Positions 1 through 10,709 of a stretch of DNA of 64,000 nt are shown here, piece after piece. This stretch comes from Vandiemenella viatica (Eukaryota > Arthropoda > Insecta > Orthoptera > Morabidae): assembly GCA_031002005.1 (NCBI GenBank), contig CM061919.1:35181088-35245087 (forward strand), written 5' to 3'. Position numbers and translations under genes: made by a program. Within the stretch, counting starts at the first letter, position 1. The number at the start of each line of letters is the position of its first letter. The notes below the pieces were generated by a model. That model did not search any database and was not told the origin of the DNA. It saw nothing but the letters and a program-made list of their open reading frames with translations.

Positions 1-756
1 GTTGTGTGGTTGTACCAAAGTCTGTTGTCTGAGATGATTGGAAGTTTGTGTTTCTGTCTGTATATAATGAAGCTTTGTGAAAATAGAAATTTAATTTTAG
101 ATGTGTATACAAAAGTTGAAGAAAACTGGAAGGTTAGGAAAAAGTAACTTACATGGTTCTGGGTTTCCAGGGAAATCCTGGAACCCACTTATGAGAATTA
201 ATTTAAATGCATGGTTTGGGGAGGGGTCAACAACATGTAAATATCTAATTTTTTAAATAAGTTTGTGAATTGATGCATGTAAATAGTTTGTGTGAGTACT
301 TAAGTTCAGAAGCAGATGTAAGCATTTCAATGTATAAAGCAATTTGTGACAGTTTTGTGTAGAGACTTTTGGTATTTTCATGATGTTGTGACTTTCTACA
401 TTTTGGTGACAAATTATCAGCTGTAAAATGTAATCAAACTGGTGTAATTAACAAGCAGACATCAAGTGTATAATTTGGAGTGAAAATAATTGTAACTTAA
501 GGTGATAGCATTGAACGTTTGTTGTGTAAAAACAGTAACTGAAAAAAATGATTGGATCTGAGAAAAAACAATTGTAAACAAAATCAGTGTCATGGACTAT
601 GTGCAGATGTTGTATGAAGTATTGTATTTGTTCATTGTAAAGTCATTATGGTTGATTGATTCTAACCTGTTTGTGTTGGCATTATGTGTACATTCAACCT
701 GCTTAGATTCGTGACGGATTCAATCAATTTTAACTGTGTAAAATTAAGTGAATCCT
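1..756. other. AT-rich stretch with no recognisable gene
   Basis: No coding region, RNA gene or clear repeat was recognised. A short TTCCAGG/CCTGGAA inverted pair lies near 168-182. The only longer reading frame here (662-880, minus) matches nothing I know and lies mostly upstream of and across the possible LTR start. Confidence 0.5.
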
Positions 757-1328
757 GGGGAGGGGTTGTAACAGCCCTTATACCTGAATTTTGAAGAGCA
801 TTGTACTGTATGAAGTATTTGTAATGAGCTAAAGTTTGCTTGAAAGTGATTTGGTATGTTTGTTTTGTAATTTCTTGCAAATAAGTGTATATAGACTTTG
901 TTTTAGGTAAGAAAATTATTTAAAGACCATTTAATATGTTTAAGAACCGAATGATGCAAGAGAATTTCTTAAATGTTTCTAATTCCATGTATTAATGTAA
1001 GTTACGATGTCTACAGGACAATTTTCCACCACTTGAAAAGATTTCTGTAAATAATTTTGTATTTAAGCATCTCTAATTACCATTTCTGATCATTTTGTAA
1101 TGTTATTAATTAATTTTGTATCAATTCCGATTGTTTTTAATATGTTTGATTGTTTGAGTGATTGTTAATGATCGAGAAATATCGGGCGGATGCCTTTGAA
1201 GAATTCTCGTAATTTCTATAGACTCTATATAAACAGATCGCCTGGACAGAGAAGTTAGTTTTCTTTCATTCAGTTTTCGATTCAATTCAAGTATTCAGTA
1301 AGTCAGTATTGCATCTTTGGATTGTAAC
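757..1328 (+). mobile_element. Possible solo or 3' LTR of a retrotransposon
   Basis: A purine tract (GGGGAGGGG, 757-765) directly precedes TGTAACAG at 767, as a polypurine tract precedes a 3' LTR. Further on there is a TATA-like TATATAAA at 1226-1233, and about 40 bases later an ATTCAGT-like initiator in pyrimidine-rich sequence. This order suits an LTR of about 560 bp. No partner LTR, primer-binding site or pol sequence is visible in the window, and the 3' boundary is a guess, so it could be an unrelated promoter-like stretch. Confidence 0.3.
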
Positions 1329-1330
1329 AA

Positions 1331-3075
1331 CCATGGAGGAAGGAATATATGGATACGACGCAAGGGACCTTCGCCACATATTGGAGTGAAACCGGGTGGA
1401 GACAAGTGGGGAGGGGAGGCCGCCATATTGCTTGACCAGAGAAACACGGAAATATGCACAAAAACCTCAAGGGAATCATAAGACAACCGTGGCACCGCAA
1501 TTTGATGATGGATTGTTATGTAACTCGACGAGAAACATCAAAAATGAAGAATAAAATTTTTTGATATCGTGCTTAGTTCTCAAGATATACTGTATCAAAA
1601 GAGTGGAGTTTCTGGTTGAAATTCAGAAGAAACGTGTCCCCAAAGTCAAATTTGGTGATAGATTCTTATGTAACACGACGATACAAATCGAAAATAAAGA
1701 ATAAAATTTTTCGATATCTCGCTTAGTTCGCGAGATATACTGTCTCAAAAGTGAGGTTGTTAGGTTATGAGGGGATTCAACGATAACCGTGGCGCCGCAA
1801 TTTGATGACGAATTCTTATGTAACTAGATGAGGGAAACTGTAAGTCAAGAATAATTTTTTTTGATATCTCGCTTAGTTCTCGAGATATTGTACCTTAAAA
1901 TTGACGTGGTTAGGTTGAAAAGCGGCCTGGACCAAAAAAAAAACTATCGCCATATCCATATTTGATGATGAATTCGGACGTAACTTAATGAGCAGGTAAT
2001 TCTTTTTAACTTGAATAACAAACTGTTTATTTCTACAGTCCTTAAATTTTAGTTGATGTTCAAATAGGTTATATTATCACATTCTATTTCAGTAATTGAC
2101 AAGGAAGATTTCAAAATCTAGAAATATACTTGTAGACATATTTACAAATAGAAACAAGTCATATCTGATATTTTTTAAAAAAAAAAAAAAAAGCATAAGT
2201 CAATGTTTAGAGCTTTAAAAAAAATTAATACTTCATAAAACCTCATAGTTTCTGAGCTTACTTAGAAGATATTGTACTGGTAGTGGCCTATATAATTTTG
2301 CTAGAAAAATCAGTACATTCAAAAATCAGAAGCTAACAGCTAATAATAAATAAATTGTTTGTTCTCTTCAGGTTTACACCGCATTTAAACCTGCCAACAT
2401 TTCCATTAATATTGCCGCTACAAAACCAAACTATGTAGACACATCTAAACACAAGAAATGCATCGCGAACTACATTTCCGTCAACACAGTTTATTTCATC
2501 ACGTTTAGTAGTTCGCACAGCACAAATTATCACGATTGATTTCATCGTGCAATTTCAGGGTAAAATTAAACGTGAGTAATGCATGCAGAATACCATATTC
2601 ACTGTGTCGCGATGTAGTCATGACCCGTTTAAATTAAATTTCCAACATATGTCTACAATAAGGCTACCTTTTCAGGTGCAAAACAGTAACATATGCTAAT
2701 TGTCTACACTACACCAACAAAAATTTGAGAATAATATGAACCTATTGAGAGCAATGAATAAATTTATAGCGAATGGTACTAATGTTGCGGTTGCCTATCA
2801 GATACTTCAAGAACGATAATTACAATGTGACTTACTTATGAAACGCTATTCCAGGTTTTTTTCCTATCTCGTCTGTTTGTGCAACCATATGCATCGCAAC
2901 TTGGCATTATAGAAAACTTTAGAATATTAGAAAATGAAATATTCTCAGCAGCTGACACAGTGCAAACAGCCCAATGTTTTGGTACTCCTACGATGTCCGC
3001 CGCGCAGGCACAGTTTTTTCACGAGGTTTCACGGATTTCGCGTTATCTCGTCTCCATATATTCCTTCCTCCATGG
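1331..3075. mobile_element. Candidate non-autonomous DNA element with 23-bp TIRs
   Basis: The left end starts CCATGGAGGAAGG and the right end carries the inverted copy ending in CCTCCATGG. The first 23 bp are identical, and four of the next five also match. TAACAA lies immediately outside both ends (1325-1330 and 3076-3081), as a 6-bp target duplication would. The interior has no transposase. It holds about 3.3 copies of a ~150-bp repeat followed by roughly 1 kb of unique AT-rich sequence with a poly-A run near 2180. The superfamily is unknown. Confidence 0.45.
1501..1990. repeat. ~150-bp tandem repeat with a hairpin in each unit
   Basis: Units begin at TTTGRTGAT-like sequence at 1501, 1651, 1801 and 1961 (spacing 150, 150, 160). 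Three units contain a small inverted repeat of the form ATATCTCG - CTTAGTTC - CGAGATAT (1714-1738 and 1864-1888, with a diverged version at 1564-1588). The fourth unit is cut short. Copies are clearly diverged, so the array is not recent. Confidence 0.75.
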
Positions 3076-3148
3076 TAACAACTATGCTTGTGAATATCGC
3101 TGACTTGTTGATTTGATCAAAATAAACGAACATCAACATAACATTGTT

Positions 3149-3196
3149 TTTTGGTGGACTTTTTTTATTAATTAATCAGTAATTAAACCACCAAAA
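3149..3196. repeat. Short inverted repeat
   Basis: TTTTGGTGG (3149-3157) pairs with CCACCAAAA (3188-3196) around an AT-rich loop. No function can be assigned. It lies between the TIR element and the LINE relic. Confidence 0.4.
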
Positions 3197-3207
3197 GAAC
3201 CTTAATA

Positions 3208-3830
3208 CCCGCCGGCGATTGTGTCTCCATATGTTTTTTGTGGTTTGTTCCTCTGGTCTCTGTTTTGTTTCAGTTGTCATGGTGGTTGTTGTGCTTGTTG
3301 GAAGGTGCGACATCCGTGCGACGACGCTGGGTGGTCACCTTCACAGTTGGCGCATTTCGCCTTTTCCGTCACTTGAAGCTTGCATTCCTTACTGTCATGC
3401 AATCTTGCGCATTTGACGCATCGACTGGGAAGGTTACAGAAATTCTTGGTGTGTCGGAGTCTTTGGTATTTGACACACTGAGGCGGACCATTTCATTGTT
3501 TGTATCTTTCTAGTCTGATTCTGGTGTGCATTAGTGATTTCTCATCCAGATTGCAAATTTGAAGTCTTTTGGGTTTTCAGCATTTCTCGCCATTATTTCG
3601 ACAGTGATATCACACCTTTCACTAGCGCAAAGAATTTGCTTGTGTCGTTTTCAGCTTTTTGATTGTTTTTTCAAGTGTTCTAATCATTTTTTTTTCATGA
3701 AGGATTTCCCGTCGAACAAATTTGCTGATTCGCGGTTCCTTTCTGATCGCCTGCAGTGGCTCCTGTGTTTTTTCCTATCTTTCGTTTCGTTTTCCCTGTT
3801 TCCTTTCTCCATGGTGGTGTTCTCTTGCCT
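3208..3830 (-). pseudogene. Rearranged LINE piece: ORF2 start joined to duplicated ORF1 segment
   Basis: 3208-3545 is a second copy of 3831-4161, 623 bp away and differing by a few bases and a 7-bp indel. Read on the minus strand, the duplicated part encodes the zinc-knuckle stretch of a LINE ORF1. Upstream of it on the minus strand, the sequence continues from the C-terminal part of ORF1 into a peptide reading KDFKFAIWM, which matches the start of the ORF2 endonuclease domain of this LINE type. It then breaks at TAGTGATTTCTCAT into the ORF1 duplicate. This is a head-to-tail rearrangement of one element, not a working gene. Confidence 0.6.
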
Positions 3831-5040
3831 CCCGCCGGCGATTGTGTCTCCATATGTTTTTTGTGGTTTGTTCCTCTGTTTTGTTTCAGTTGTCTTGGTG
3901 GTTGTTGTGCTTGTTGGAAGGTGCGACATCCGTGCCACGACGCTGGGTGGTCACCTTCACGGTTGGCGCATTTCGCCTTTTCCGTCACTTGAAGCTTGCA
4001 TTCCTTACTGTCATGCAATCCTGCGCATTTGACGCATCGACTGGGAAGATTACAGAAATTCTTGGTGTGTCGGAGTCTTTGGTATTTGACACACTGAGGC
4101 GGACCATTTCATTGTTTGTATCTTTCTAGTCTGATTCTGGTGTGCAATAGTGATTTCTCATTGTATATTTCGTCTGATTCCATGCTAGGATTTAGTGACA
4201 CTGAGAATATTGACATAGGAGTAAGCTCCCGTGTTTCTGGGTTCCTCTTCTTGAATTTGTGCACCATTTGCACCTTGTAACCCTTTGCTTCTAGTTCCTT
4301 TTGTATGTCTTCTTCTGTTACAGACATTGCTAGGCCTTTGATTACTACCTGGAGAGGTTTCTGGTCTGGCATTTGATAGCTGTAGAACGGAATGTTTTTG
4401 TTTTTGAAGTAGTTGGTCAGAACATCGTGGTCGTTTTTGTTGTCTGTGTGGTATTTGGAGGTACCACTTTTGATGTTGTTGGTGATTGTTAGCTCTCCAG
4501 TAATCTGTTCTTTGAGTATGTCAATAGTGTGGGTGTAGTTTTTTAGCACTTCAATTTCTATATGAGGGATTCTAACTCTCGGTGGTGGTAGAGAATCTTC
4601 TGTTTGCTGGTTTTGTCTCATCCTATTGTTTGTTTCTTCTGTTTCTGTGGCCAGGAAGGTGAACCAGTTAAAGGTTGTTATGTTGTCAGTTGTTTTGGCG
4701 TGTTTGGTTAATCCTTACGGGCTAACCTCTTTGCTACGACGCCTTTAGTTTTTTTGTTAGTGGTGGGAAGTGATTGTTGTTGTAGATTTTGGTCCCTTTG
4801 GGAACATTTTCCATTGGGGGGCCCCTTCATCGTTGTTACTTCTTGCAGCTGATTATTTACTAGCCTCATAGTGGTTGTCGATGTCAATCGATGATGAGTT
4901 TACCTGTCTGCAGTCCCTCAGTTGGCTGGGGGTGTGTGGGCTGTCTGTTGTGGTTTGCTGTCCGCACCCTGATTTTGTCTGTTCTTTGGCATAGGTCTTG
5001 CCTTTTCGACGTCCCATGCTTCTTCTAAGCTAAGATCGGG
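3831..5040 (-). pseudogene. ORF1 (gag-like) relic of a jockey-like LINE
   Basis: On the minus strand, 4621-4109 encodes a continuous peptide of the PRE/C2HC type found in insect jockey-group ORF1 proteins. Hallmarks are PLQVVIKGLAMSVTEEDI, an FKKRNPETRELTPM-like segment and LLHTRIRLERYKQ. After one stop it continues into cysteine/histidine knuckles (CVKCARLHDSKEC, CEGDHPASWHGC). Upstream (4622-5040), a frame-broken N-terminal region (SLEEAWDVEKARP and a lysine-rich stretch) can be followed. Such proteins bind RNA during retrotransposition. The peptide is clearly related to the ORF1 at 9278-10709 but diverged, so it is a different element. Stops and frameshifts make it inactive. Confidence 0.7.
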
Positions 5041-5114
5041 CACTACTTTCACGGAATTATCGATCTAGAGACGATCGACCGGACGAACAGTTTGGTTTGC
5101 AGGTAAGCAGCATT

Positions 5115-6475
5115 CCACGTCTCAGCAGCTGCTCCGCCTCGCTGAGGAAGCCTTTGCAGCCTTCGAGCGCAGATAATACTTTGGTGTGGTTTTGCTCGAT
5201 GTAAGCCGCGCTTTTGATTCAGTGTGGCACCAGGGCTTCCTATACAAGCTGCTTGCGCAAGAGGTCCCCCTCTCCCACGTCAGGTTGCTAAGGAGATATC
5301 TGGAAGGACGGACCTTCCGGGTTGTGTTGAACGGCGCGTACTCTTCAGTGAAGAACATCTCTGCAGGAGTCCCGCAAGGGTCCGTCTTGGGAGCAATACA
5401 CTACAGTCTCTACACGGCGGACACTCCTAGTACAGCTCGAGTTCGGAAGGTTCTCTACTGTGACGACACAGCCATGTATACAAAGAGCATAGACGTCAAT
5501 ACCTTATGACCAAGATTGCAAGAAGCTTGCAACAACGTCCTAGCAATGGGCGACCAAGTGGCGCTTAGCGTTTAACGCGCCGAAGAGTCAAGCTCTCATC
5601 TTAGCCAGGAGGAACGTGCCACACCTAACGCCTCTGACCCTCTTCGAGGAAGCCATAAATTGAGCCAGGACAGCCACATACCTAGGAGTCAAAATGGACA
5701 GGAGGATGACGTGAAAGCCTCATGTCACAAGTGTCCATGAAAAGCTGCACGGAGATTAAGAACTTTATACCCTACATCAGCACTGAGACCGGATCTAGGC
5801 ATTCGACTCTATGTCGCCCTCGTAAGACCCATACTGGAGAATGCTGCGGTCGTCTGGGGCAACACTGCTGCCTCCAACCTTCAACTGCTGCAGGTAATCC
5901 AGAACAGGGCCATCAGGAATGCGTACCATCTGCCAAGAGAGACGAGGGTAGACGTCCTCCATAAGTGGACTACCACGAATTTATCAAAGATTCGAAAAGT
6001 TGGCAGCCCAGTTCTACAACGCAAGCCCGAAGTCTACCAAACCTGTGATAACGGCTCTGGGAGCTGAACCGATTTACGACAACGCTCTCAGATGGCCAAG
6101 AAAACTACTGGACCATCAGTAAGGAAATGATCAGACCCAGATCATGAAATAAAATATCGGATACTGACAAATCCCGACAAGACACACACTCTAAGAACAA
6201 CCACAAAGTAATATGGAAGGCGATGCGCACAAGTGCAAAAACTTCCCTACAATCTGGGACCTAGGTTATCCCAGTTATGATGTCAAGACAGCCCCCCTTC
6301 AGCCAGGGGAATGAAAGATTACTTTTTTAAAAAAATGGCCTAGCGAGTCGAGGCGGTGACAGTCAACTTCAAACAGCTACAAGATACCTGATGATGACAG
6401 CAGAGCCAGCTGTTGAAACGCCATGTTTTTACAACACCACCCGGCTGGACACCTGAGAAGATTTTGTTGCATCGA
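5115..6475 (+). pseudogene. Jockey-like LINE reverse transcriptase fragment
   Basis: The plus strand encodes QLLRLAEEAFAAFERR, then VLLDVSRAFDSVWH, AGVPQGSVLGAI and YCDDTAMY. These are reverse-transcriptase palm motifs, with the catalytic FADD box altered to YCDD. Further on, in shifted frames, come LAFNAPKSQALIL, TATYLGVKMDR and LRPSIRLYVALVRPILENAAVVWG, the usual C-terminal part of jockey-group ORF2. Stops interrupt it at about 5507, 5660 and later. The EN domain is missing, so the copy is 5'-truncated. From about 6130 the sequence is non-coding and reads as the 3' region of the element. Confidence 0.75.
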
Positions 6476-7881
6476 TACGCTGGGAAAGTCCCCACTCACA
6501 TAATATATGACAATTTGGTTAAGTGATTTAACTACTTGTTTAAAATTGTATCACTTTTACGTGTTAACTGTTGTTATTTGAACGTAGAAAAAATAAAATT
6601 GTCACCAGTAAAGAAAAGATCACCTATTTGTTAATATTTTGATATAAGTAATGACAACAATAAGTTTACCATTTGTTTATTGTACCAAGTTAAAAAGTTT
6701 GTTGCGGAGAATGAACAAAGTGGTTATGTATTAAAACCTTCCATTGTGATTAGATTTTTATAAATTTTGTAACAAACTGTTCGATATATGTTTGTATAGT
6801 AGGTATGATAATTTAGAATTGAATAATCTAATGTAATAAACCGTTTATAGCAGGCACTGTTGTCATGGACCATTTTTTCCCGCAGTTGCTTAGTTAATTG
6901 ACGCTTGAATAGATAACACCTCTGCAAGTGTTTTTATTTTATTGTCTAATGCCTTTTACATCTCGTCGAGGCATCATGAGTGACAAATCGTCGTTTAAGT
7001 TTATATATAGTCTTACATAACTTTTAATATTTTTTGTAATTCTAAACCTGTGATACTTTATGCTTGTATGATACTTAATATTTACAATTATTGATTTTAA
7101 CTGCACATCTCTGTTTTCTTCCCGAAAACATGTCCCGATTGGATCATAATAGTAACAGTTTTTGCAATCTTGTTACTATAAACCGTGTGCTTTCTCGCTA
7201 CTCAGTTGTGTGCTGTGACCATATCGTTTGTTTATGTGGCATCTCGTGTTGACAGCGCCAGTTTTAAAAGATGCATGAGTGAGTGATTTTTTCTTATTCT
7301 GTGATTTACGTGTGAGTGTGTGGGTTTATCAGAGTTTTTAGTTTATTTTATTTTCATTTGTGTTAAGTTTGTGTTTATTAGCTTGAATAACATTTGGTTT
7401 TTAATTTTTACTGGGTTATTCAGTATCTGTTTAACACTGTTTTTGGCTTCATGAATATGGAAGTTGTCATGCATTGTGAGGGTGCTGGTGTCTGTAATTG
7501 TTGATTGGGAAAATTTGCATATCTGTGTTTAAATTTGTTGGTGAATGATCATTTTCTATGGGGTGTTGGGCGAATGTGGAATGGTTGCTGTACTTCTTAT
7601 TTGTTGTTTGTATCTGCTTTGGAACTGTCTTTGTGTCTGCTGTGTGTATGTTTTACATGTGAGTTGATAAATACCTGAGTTTTTATATGTTTTAGTGTAT
7701 GAGTGAGTTATTAAGTGCTTTTGTACTGAGTTGTCTGTTCACAGTGCAATGTGGATGCCTTGTTCTTTGAAAATGTTTGTGATTCGGTGTGTATATTTGT
7801 TAGAATAGGTTATGAAATACCATTTTCTCTTAATTTCAGTGTCCTATGTGACTTGTTAGTTTTTCTGATTTTCCTGTGTAG
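6476..7881. other. AT-rich stretch without a recognised gene
   Basis: No gene or RNA was recognised. The last ~600 bases (about 7280-7881) adjoin a minus-strand Penelope-like fragment and may contain its degraded C-terminal part, but no GIY-YIG motif could be picked out. Confidence 0.4.
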
Positions 7882-8175
7882 TTAGTGTGTTTGATTGCTG
7901 GGTTTTGTGCAGTTGAAGTTTGGTTGTGTTATGGTTATTGCTTGTTCTTTTTTCATTAGTTTCAGGATTTTTCTGGTTATTGTGTTTATAACCAATTTTG
8001 TTGCTAACCTTTGAGTCAGTTCTATTTGGTAGTTATCCTTTGTTTGTGGGATTCTGTTTAGCATGTGATTGTGTGGGTGGTTTGATATTGAATGTATTAT
8101 CTGATATGTTACTGTAGGTTTTCTGTATATCTGGAATGAGTGTTTGTTTGCATGTTCTGTAATGCTGAGAACCAA
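7882..8175 (-). pseudogene. Penelope-like element RT fragment
   Basis: The minus strand encodes a 97-residue peptide containing FQIYRKPTVTYQIIHSISN followed by HPHNHMLNRI. The YRKPT...SNHP pattern is typical of the stretch just after the catalytic core of Penelope-like reverse transcriptases. The reading continues with a helical, lysine-rich part and then a stop. Neither the RT core nor the endonuclease domain is visible. The orientation is opposite to the Penelope-like C-terminal piece at 8852-9060, so they are either different copies or one rearranged copy. Confidence 0.6.
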
Positions 8176-8838
8176 AACATATAGTTTTTCCTTTTCTATA
8201 GTAATGGACGGCTATGGAATTTTGGGCTATAATTACTTAAGCTGGGCAAGTGTTGGTTGCATACAGCTGAATCCAGGGCAGTTACAACAGAGAGTCAAAA
8301 CAGTTAGAGGCTGGAATGCAACCACACAGGCAGCAGTGACTTTGAAGCAGGTCAAATAGTCAGCAGAATTGAGCTGTAGGTAGGGAAGGAATTATTACTA
8401 TTGGCTATAGTCCATACTTTGGATTCTAGGGAAGGGGAAGTTGGTCAAAACTGGGAGGCATGAGTAGAGAGTGATCGAACTGGATGGATCTGGTCGGTCG
8501 AGATCGTCGTTGTACGGGTCGATATGGTGGAGCAGGTTGGAAATGGAAGCCATGGAGTTGAGGTAGCGAAGCGAACCACAGACTTCAGCAGAAGCCATCG
8601 ACGACTACAGCAGCCATTATAACAGGTGGGAGGAAGCCATTGAAGTATAAGTAATGTGGAAGGCATCTAATAGAATCAAGCAAGGGGGAGGTATAGTCCA
8701 GGGAAGAATAAAGGGAATTAGGCATGTCATTATTGTACATAACTGATGTAATAAATTGTACATATGTGAATATTCTTACTGAGAGTTTCATTTATAAGTA
8801 CTATTGCTCACATAACTGAAGTGTCTTACCAACAATCT
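8176..8838. other. Unassigned sequence
   Basis: Several overlapping open frames of 65-75 codons occur around 8400-8790 on the minus strand, but none has recognisable motifs. No repeat partner was found elsewhere in the window. Confidence 0.4.
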
Positions 8839-8863
8839 ACTGTCCCAGAACTTCTGGGACAGT
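8839..8863. repeat. Perfect 12-bp inverted repeat at the Penelope fragment edge
   Basis: ACTGTCCCAGAA (8839-8850) and TTCTGGGACAGT (8852-8863) are perfect inverted copies separated by one base. The right arm is the first coding sequence of the Penelope-like fragment. An inverted 5' snippet of this kind is a known feature of Penelope-like insertions. Confidence 0.6.
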
Positions 8864-9060
8864 ATTCTCACAGAAGCAGTTGAAATTCGCACCACGCGCA
8901 ATCTCGTCAACCGGGACTGTGGATACCAGCTGAGCGAAGCGTGGACACCTGTCATTAATGCAATACGTCGTCAGCGTGCCGAAGTGCACAGCACGGCGGC
9001 CGCGGACCAACTGCGCCCACGCTTGCCCCCTACCGGCGTCAACCCCCACTCCACCGCCTA
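8852..9060 (+). pseudogene. C-terminal fragment of a Penelope-like protein
   Basis: The plus strand reads FWDSILTEAVEIRTTRNLVN then RDCGYQLSEAWTPVINAIRR, ending at a TAG at 9058-9060. The EAxEIR...NRDxGxxLSxAWxPV pattern is the conserved tail of arthropod Penelope-like proteins, after the GIY-YIG endonuclease. Everything upstream is absent, the usual 5' truncation. The non-coding 3' part follows to 9148, is then split by the LINE at 9149-13624, and resumes at 13625. Confidence 0.65.
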
Positions 9061-9277
9061 GGCACCGACCGAGTCAGCCAACCAGCTGCGTGCACGCCAA
9101 ACACGCGCGCATTCGGAGGCTATAAGAACCAGCCTTTTGACGGATCCGTCACAGTTCCGAGTTAGACAGTGAGCAGTGCGGATATCTAGTAAGGAAAGAG
9201 CGTGCCGCAATGCCGCGCTAGGCGGGCCGAGTGCCCCACCGCACTCGGCTTTGCCGGCGGCTGACGCGGCAACCAAG

Positions 9278-10709
9278 ATGACCCAGCAAGGAAACACTGA
9301 CTTGAATATGGACACGGAATGGACGGCAGGAAACACGTTGTTGACGACCCAGCAGGCCTACGGACAAGAAGAAGCGACATCAGAGTACGACAGTGAAAGT
9401 GCGTCTGATGTTACAATGACAGAAGACGGAAGCGGATACGACACCATAACAACAAGACCCGGCAACTGTGTAACGGCTGATGAAACGGAATTCAGAGAGG
9501 TGGGAGGCAAAAGGAAAATAAGCAGCAAAATGATGAGGAAGGCCAAGCTAGCACGAGCAACCAAGGAAATAACTACAAGTAATAAACATGCACCACTCGA
9601 ACAGCACGACGAAGAAATCAGTGCAAGTAAAGATGAGCCAGCTCCGAGCGCAACGGCACCAACGCCTGAAAGTAAAGAAATCCTCCATCCAATCGTAATA
9701 GAAGTCGTACAAGACTATATCCGGATGAACCAAGTAATCAAGAAAAACCTGACAGGCAACCTCAAAGTTGTTTACAGGGGAGATAGCCTCAAATACCATG
9801 CTGAAAACACCAGAGACTATACCTTTATAAACAAATTCTTTAAGGAAAACCATATACCTTACTACACATACCAACTACCAAAGGACCGACCATTGAAAGT
9901 AGTGGTCAAAGGCCTGCCACCAACAGTAGACATAGCAGACCTAGAAGAAGAACTACGACAAAAAGGATACCCAATTCAAGGAATACATCAATTTAAGAAG
10001 AAACAAGTGGCCACTAAAGAGCTTATACCACTGGCTGTATATCAAATAACACTGACACCAGGACCGGAGGCAGAGAAGATATATAACGAACGAACGATCC
10101 TTTACACTAGAGTGACCGTGGAAAGATACAGGCATCAAGAAGGACCACCTCAATGCATAAGATGCCAAAGAATAGGGAAAACTGCAAATTATTGCCATCT
10201 ACCATACCGGTGCGTAAAGTGCGCCCAACACCACCCCACCAAACAATGCAATTTACCTGAACAAAACAAGAGCCAAGTGCGCGAACTGCCAAGGAGCTCA
10301 TGCTGCCTCTTGGAAAGGATGCCCTATATACCAGGCGGCCATACGACCACCAAGAACAAATAAATCAAGGGAAGAAAGAAAACAGAAAACACAGGAAGAC
10401 GAGAATACCACGCAGATGGACATCAGAGGTAGGACGCAGCAGCTAAAACCACCAGCAAGCAACAATCAGCATACATAAGCGGATGCTGTGGAAGGAAGAA
10501 ATAGAAAGGAGAGAGCACAGACCACACGACGACGAGAAGAAGATCGACGGATGGCGAGTGACGCACAAGAAGGAATGGACGAGACCACAGACAGTATAAA
10601 AGATGTATTCAACGTAATAAAGACAACAATGAAAAACCTGAAGAACGCGAAAACAAAATGGGAGAAGGTAATAGTAGTGGTCGAAGCGATAATGACCCTT
10701 CTGGCATAA
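9278..10709 (+). pseudogene. LINE ORF1, gag-like nucleic-acid-binding protein (broken)
   Basis: I chose ATG 9278 (context CCAAGATGACC); the frame is open further upstream but without a better ATG. The N-terminal third is acidic and low in motifs. The middle carries the PRE-type domain (LKVVVKGLPPTVDIADLEEE, IHQFKKKQVATKELIPL). Then come C2HC knuckles: CIRCQRIGKTANYC and CVKCAQHHPTKQC in the first frame, and CANCQGAHAASWKGC in a +1-shifted frame. A frameshift therefore lies near 10260-10275. A TAA at 10476-10478 interrupts the shifted frame, which then runs to TAA at 10709. The protein would bind element RNA. It is related to the relic at 3831-5040. Confidence 0.8.

Noticed and set aside
6388..6418. 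Hammerhead-ribozyme-like core (CTGATGA ... GAAAC with an ACAGC/GCTGT stem between)
   Set aside because: A GGCG upstream could pair with the CGCC after GAAAC, but the required cleavage-site bases do not follow it and no stem I is evident. A structure search with covariation would be needed.
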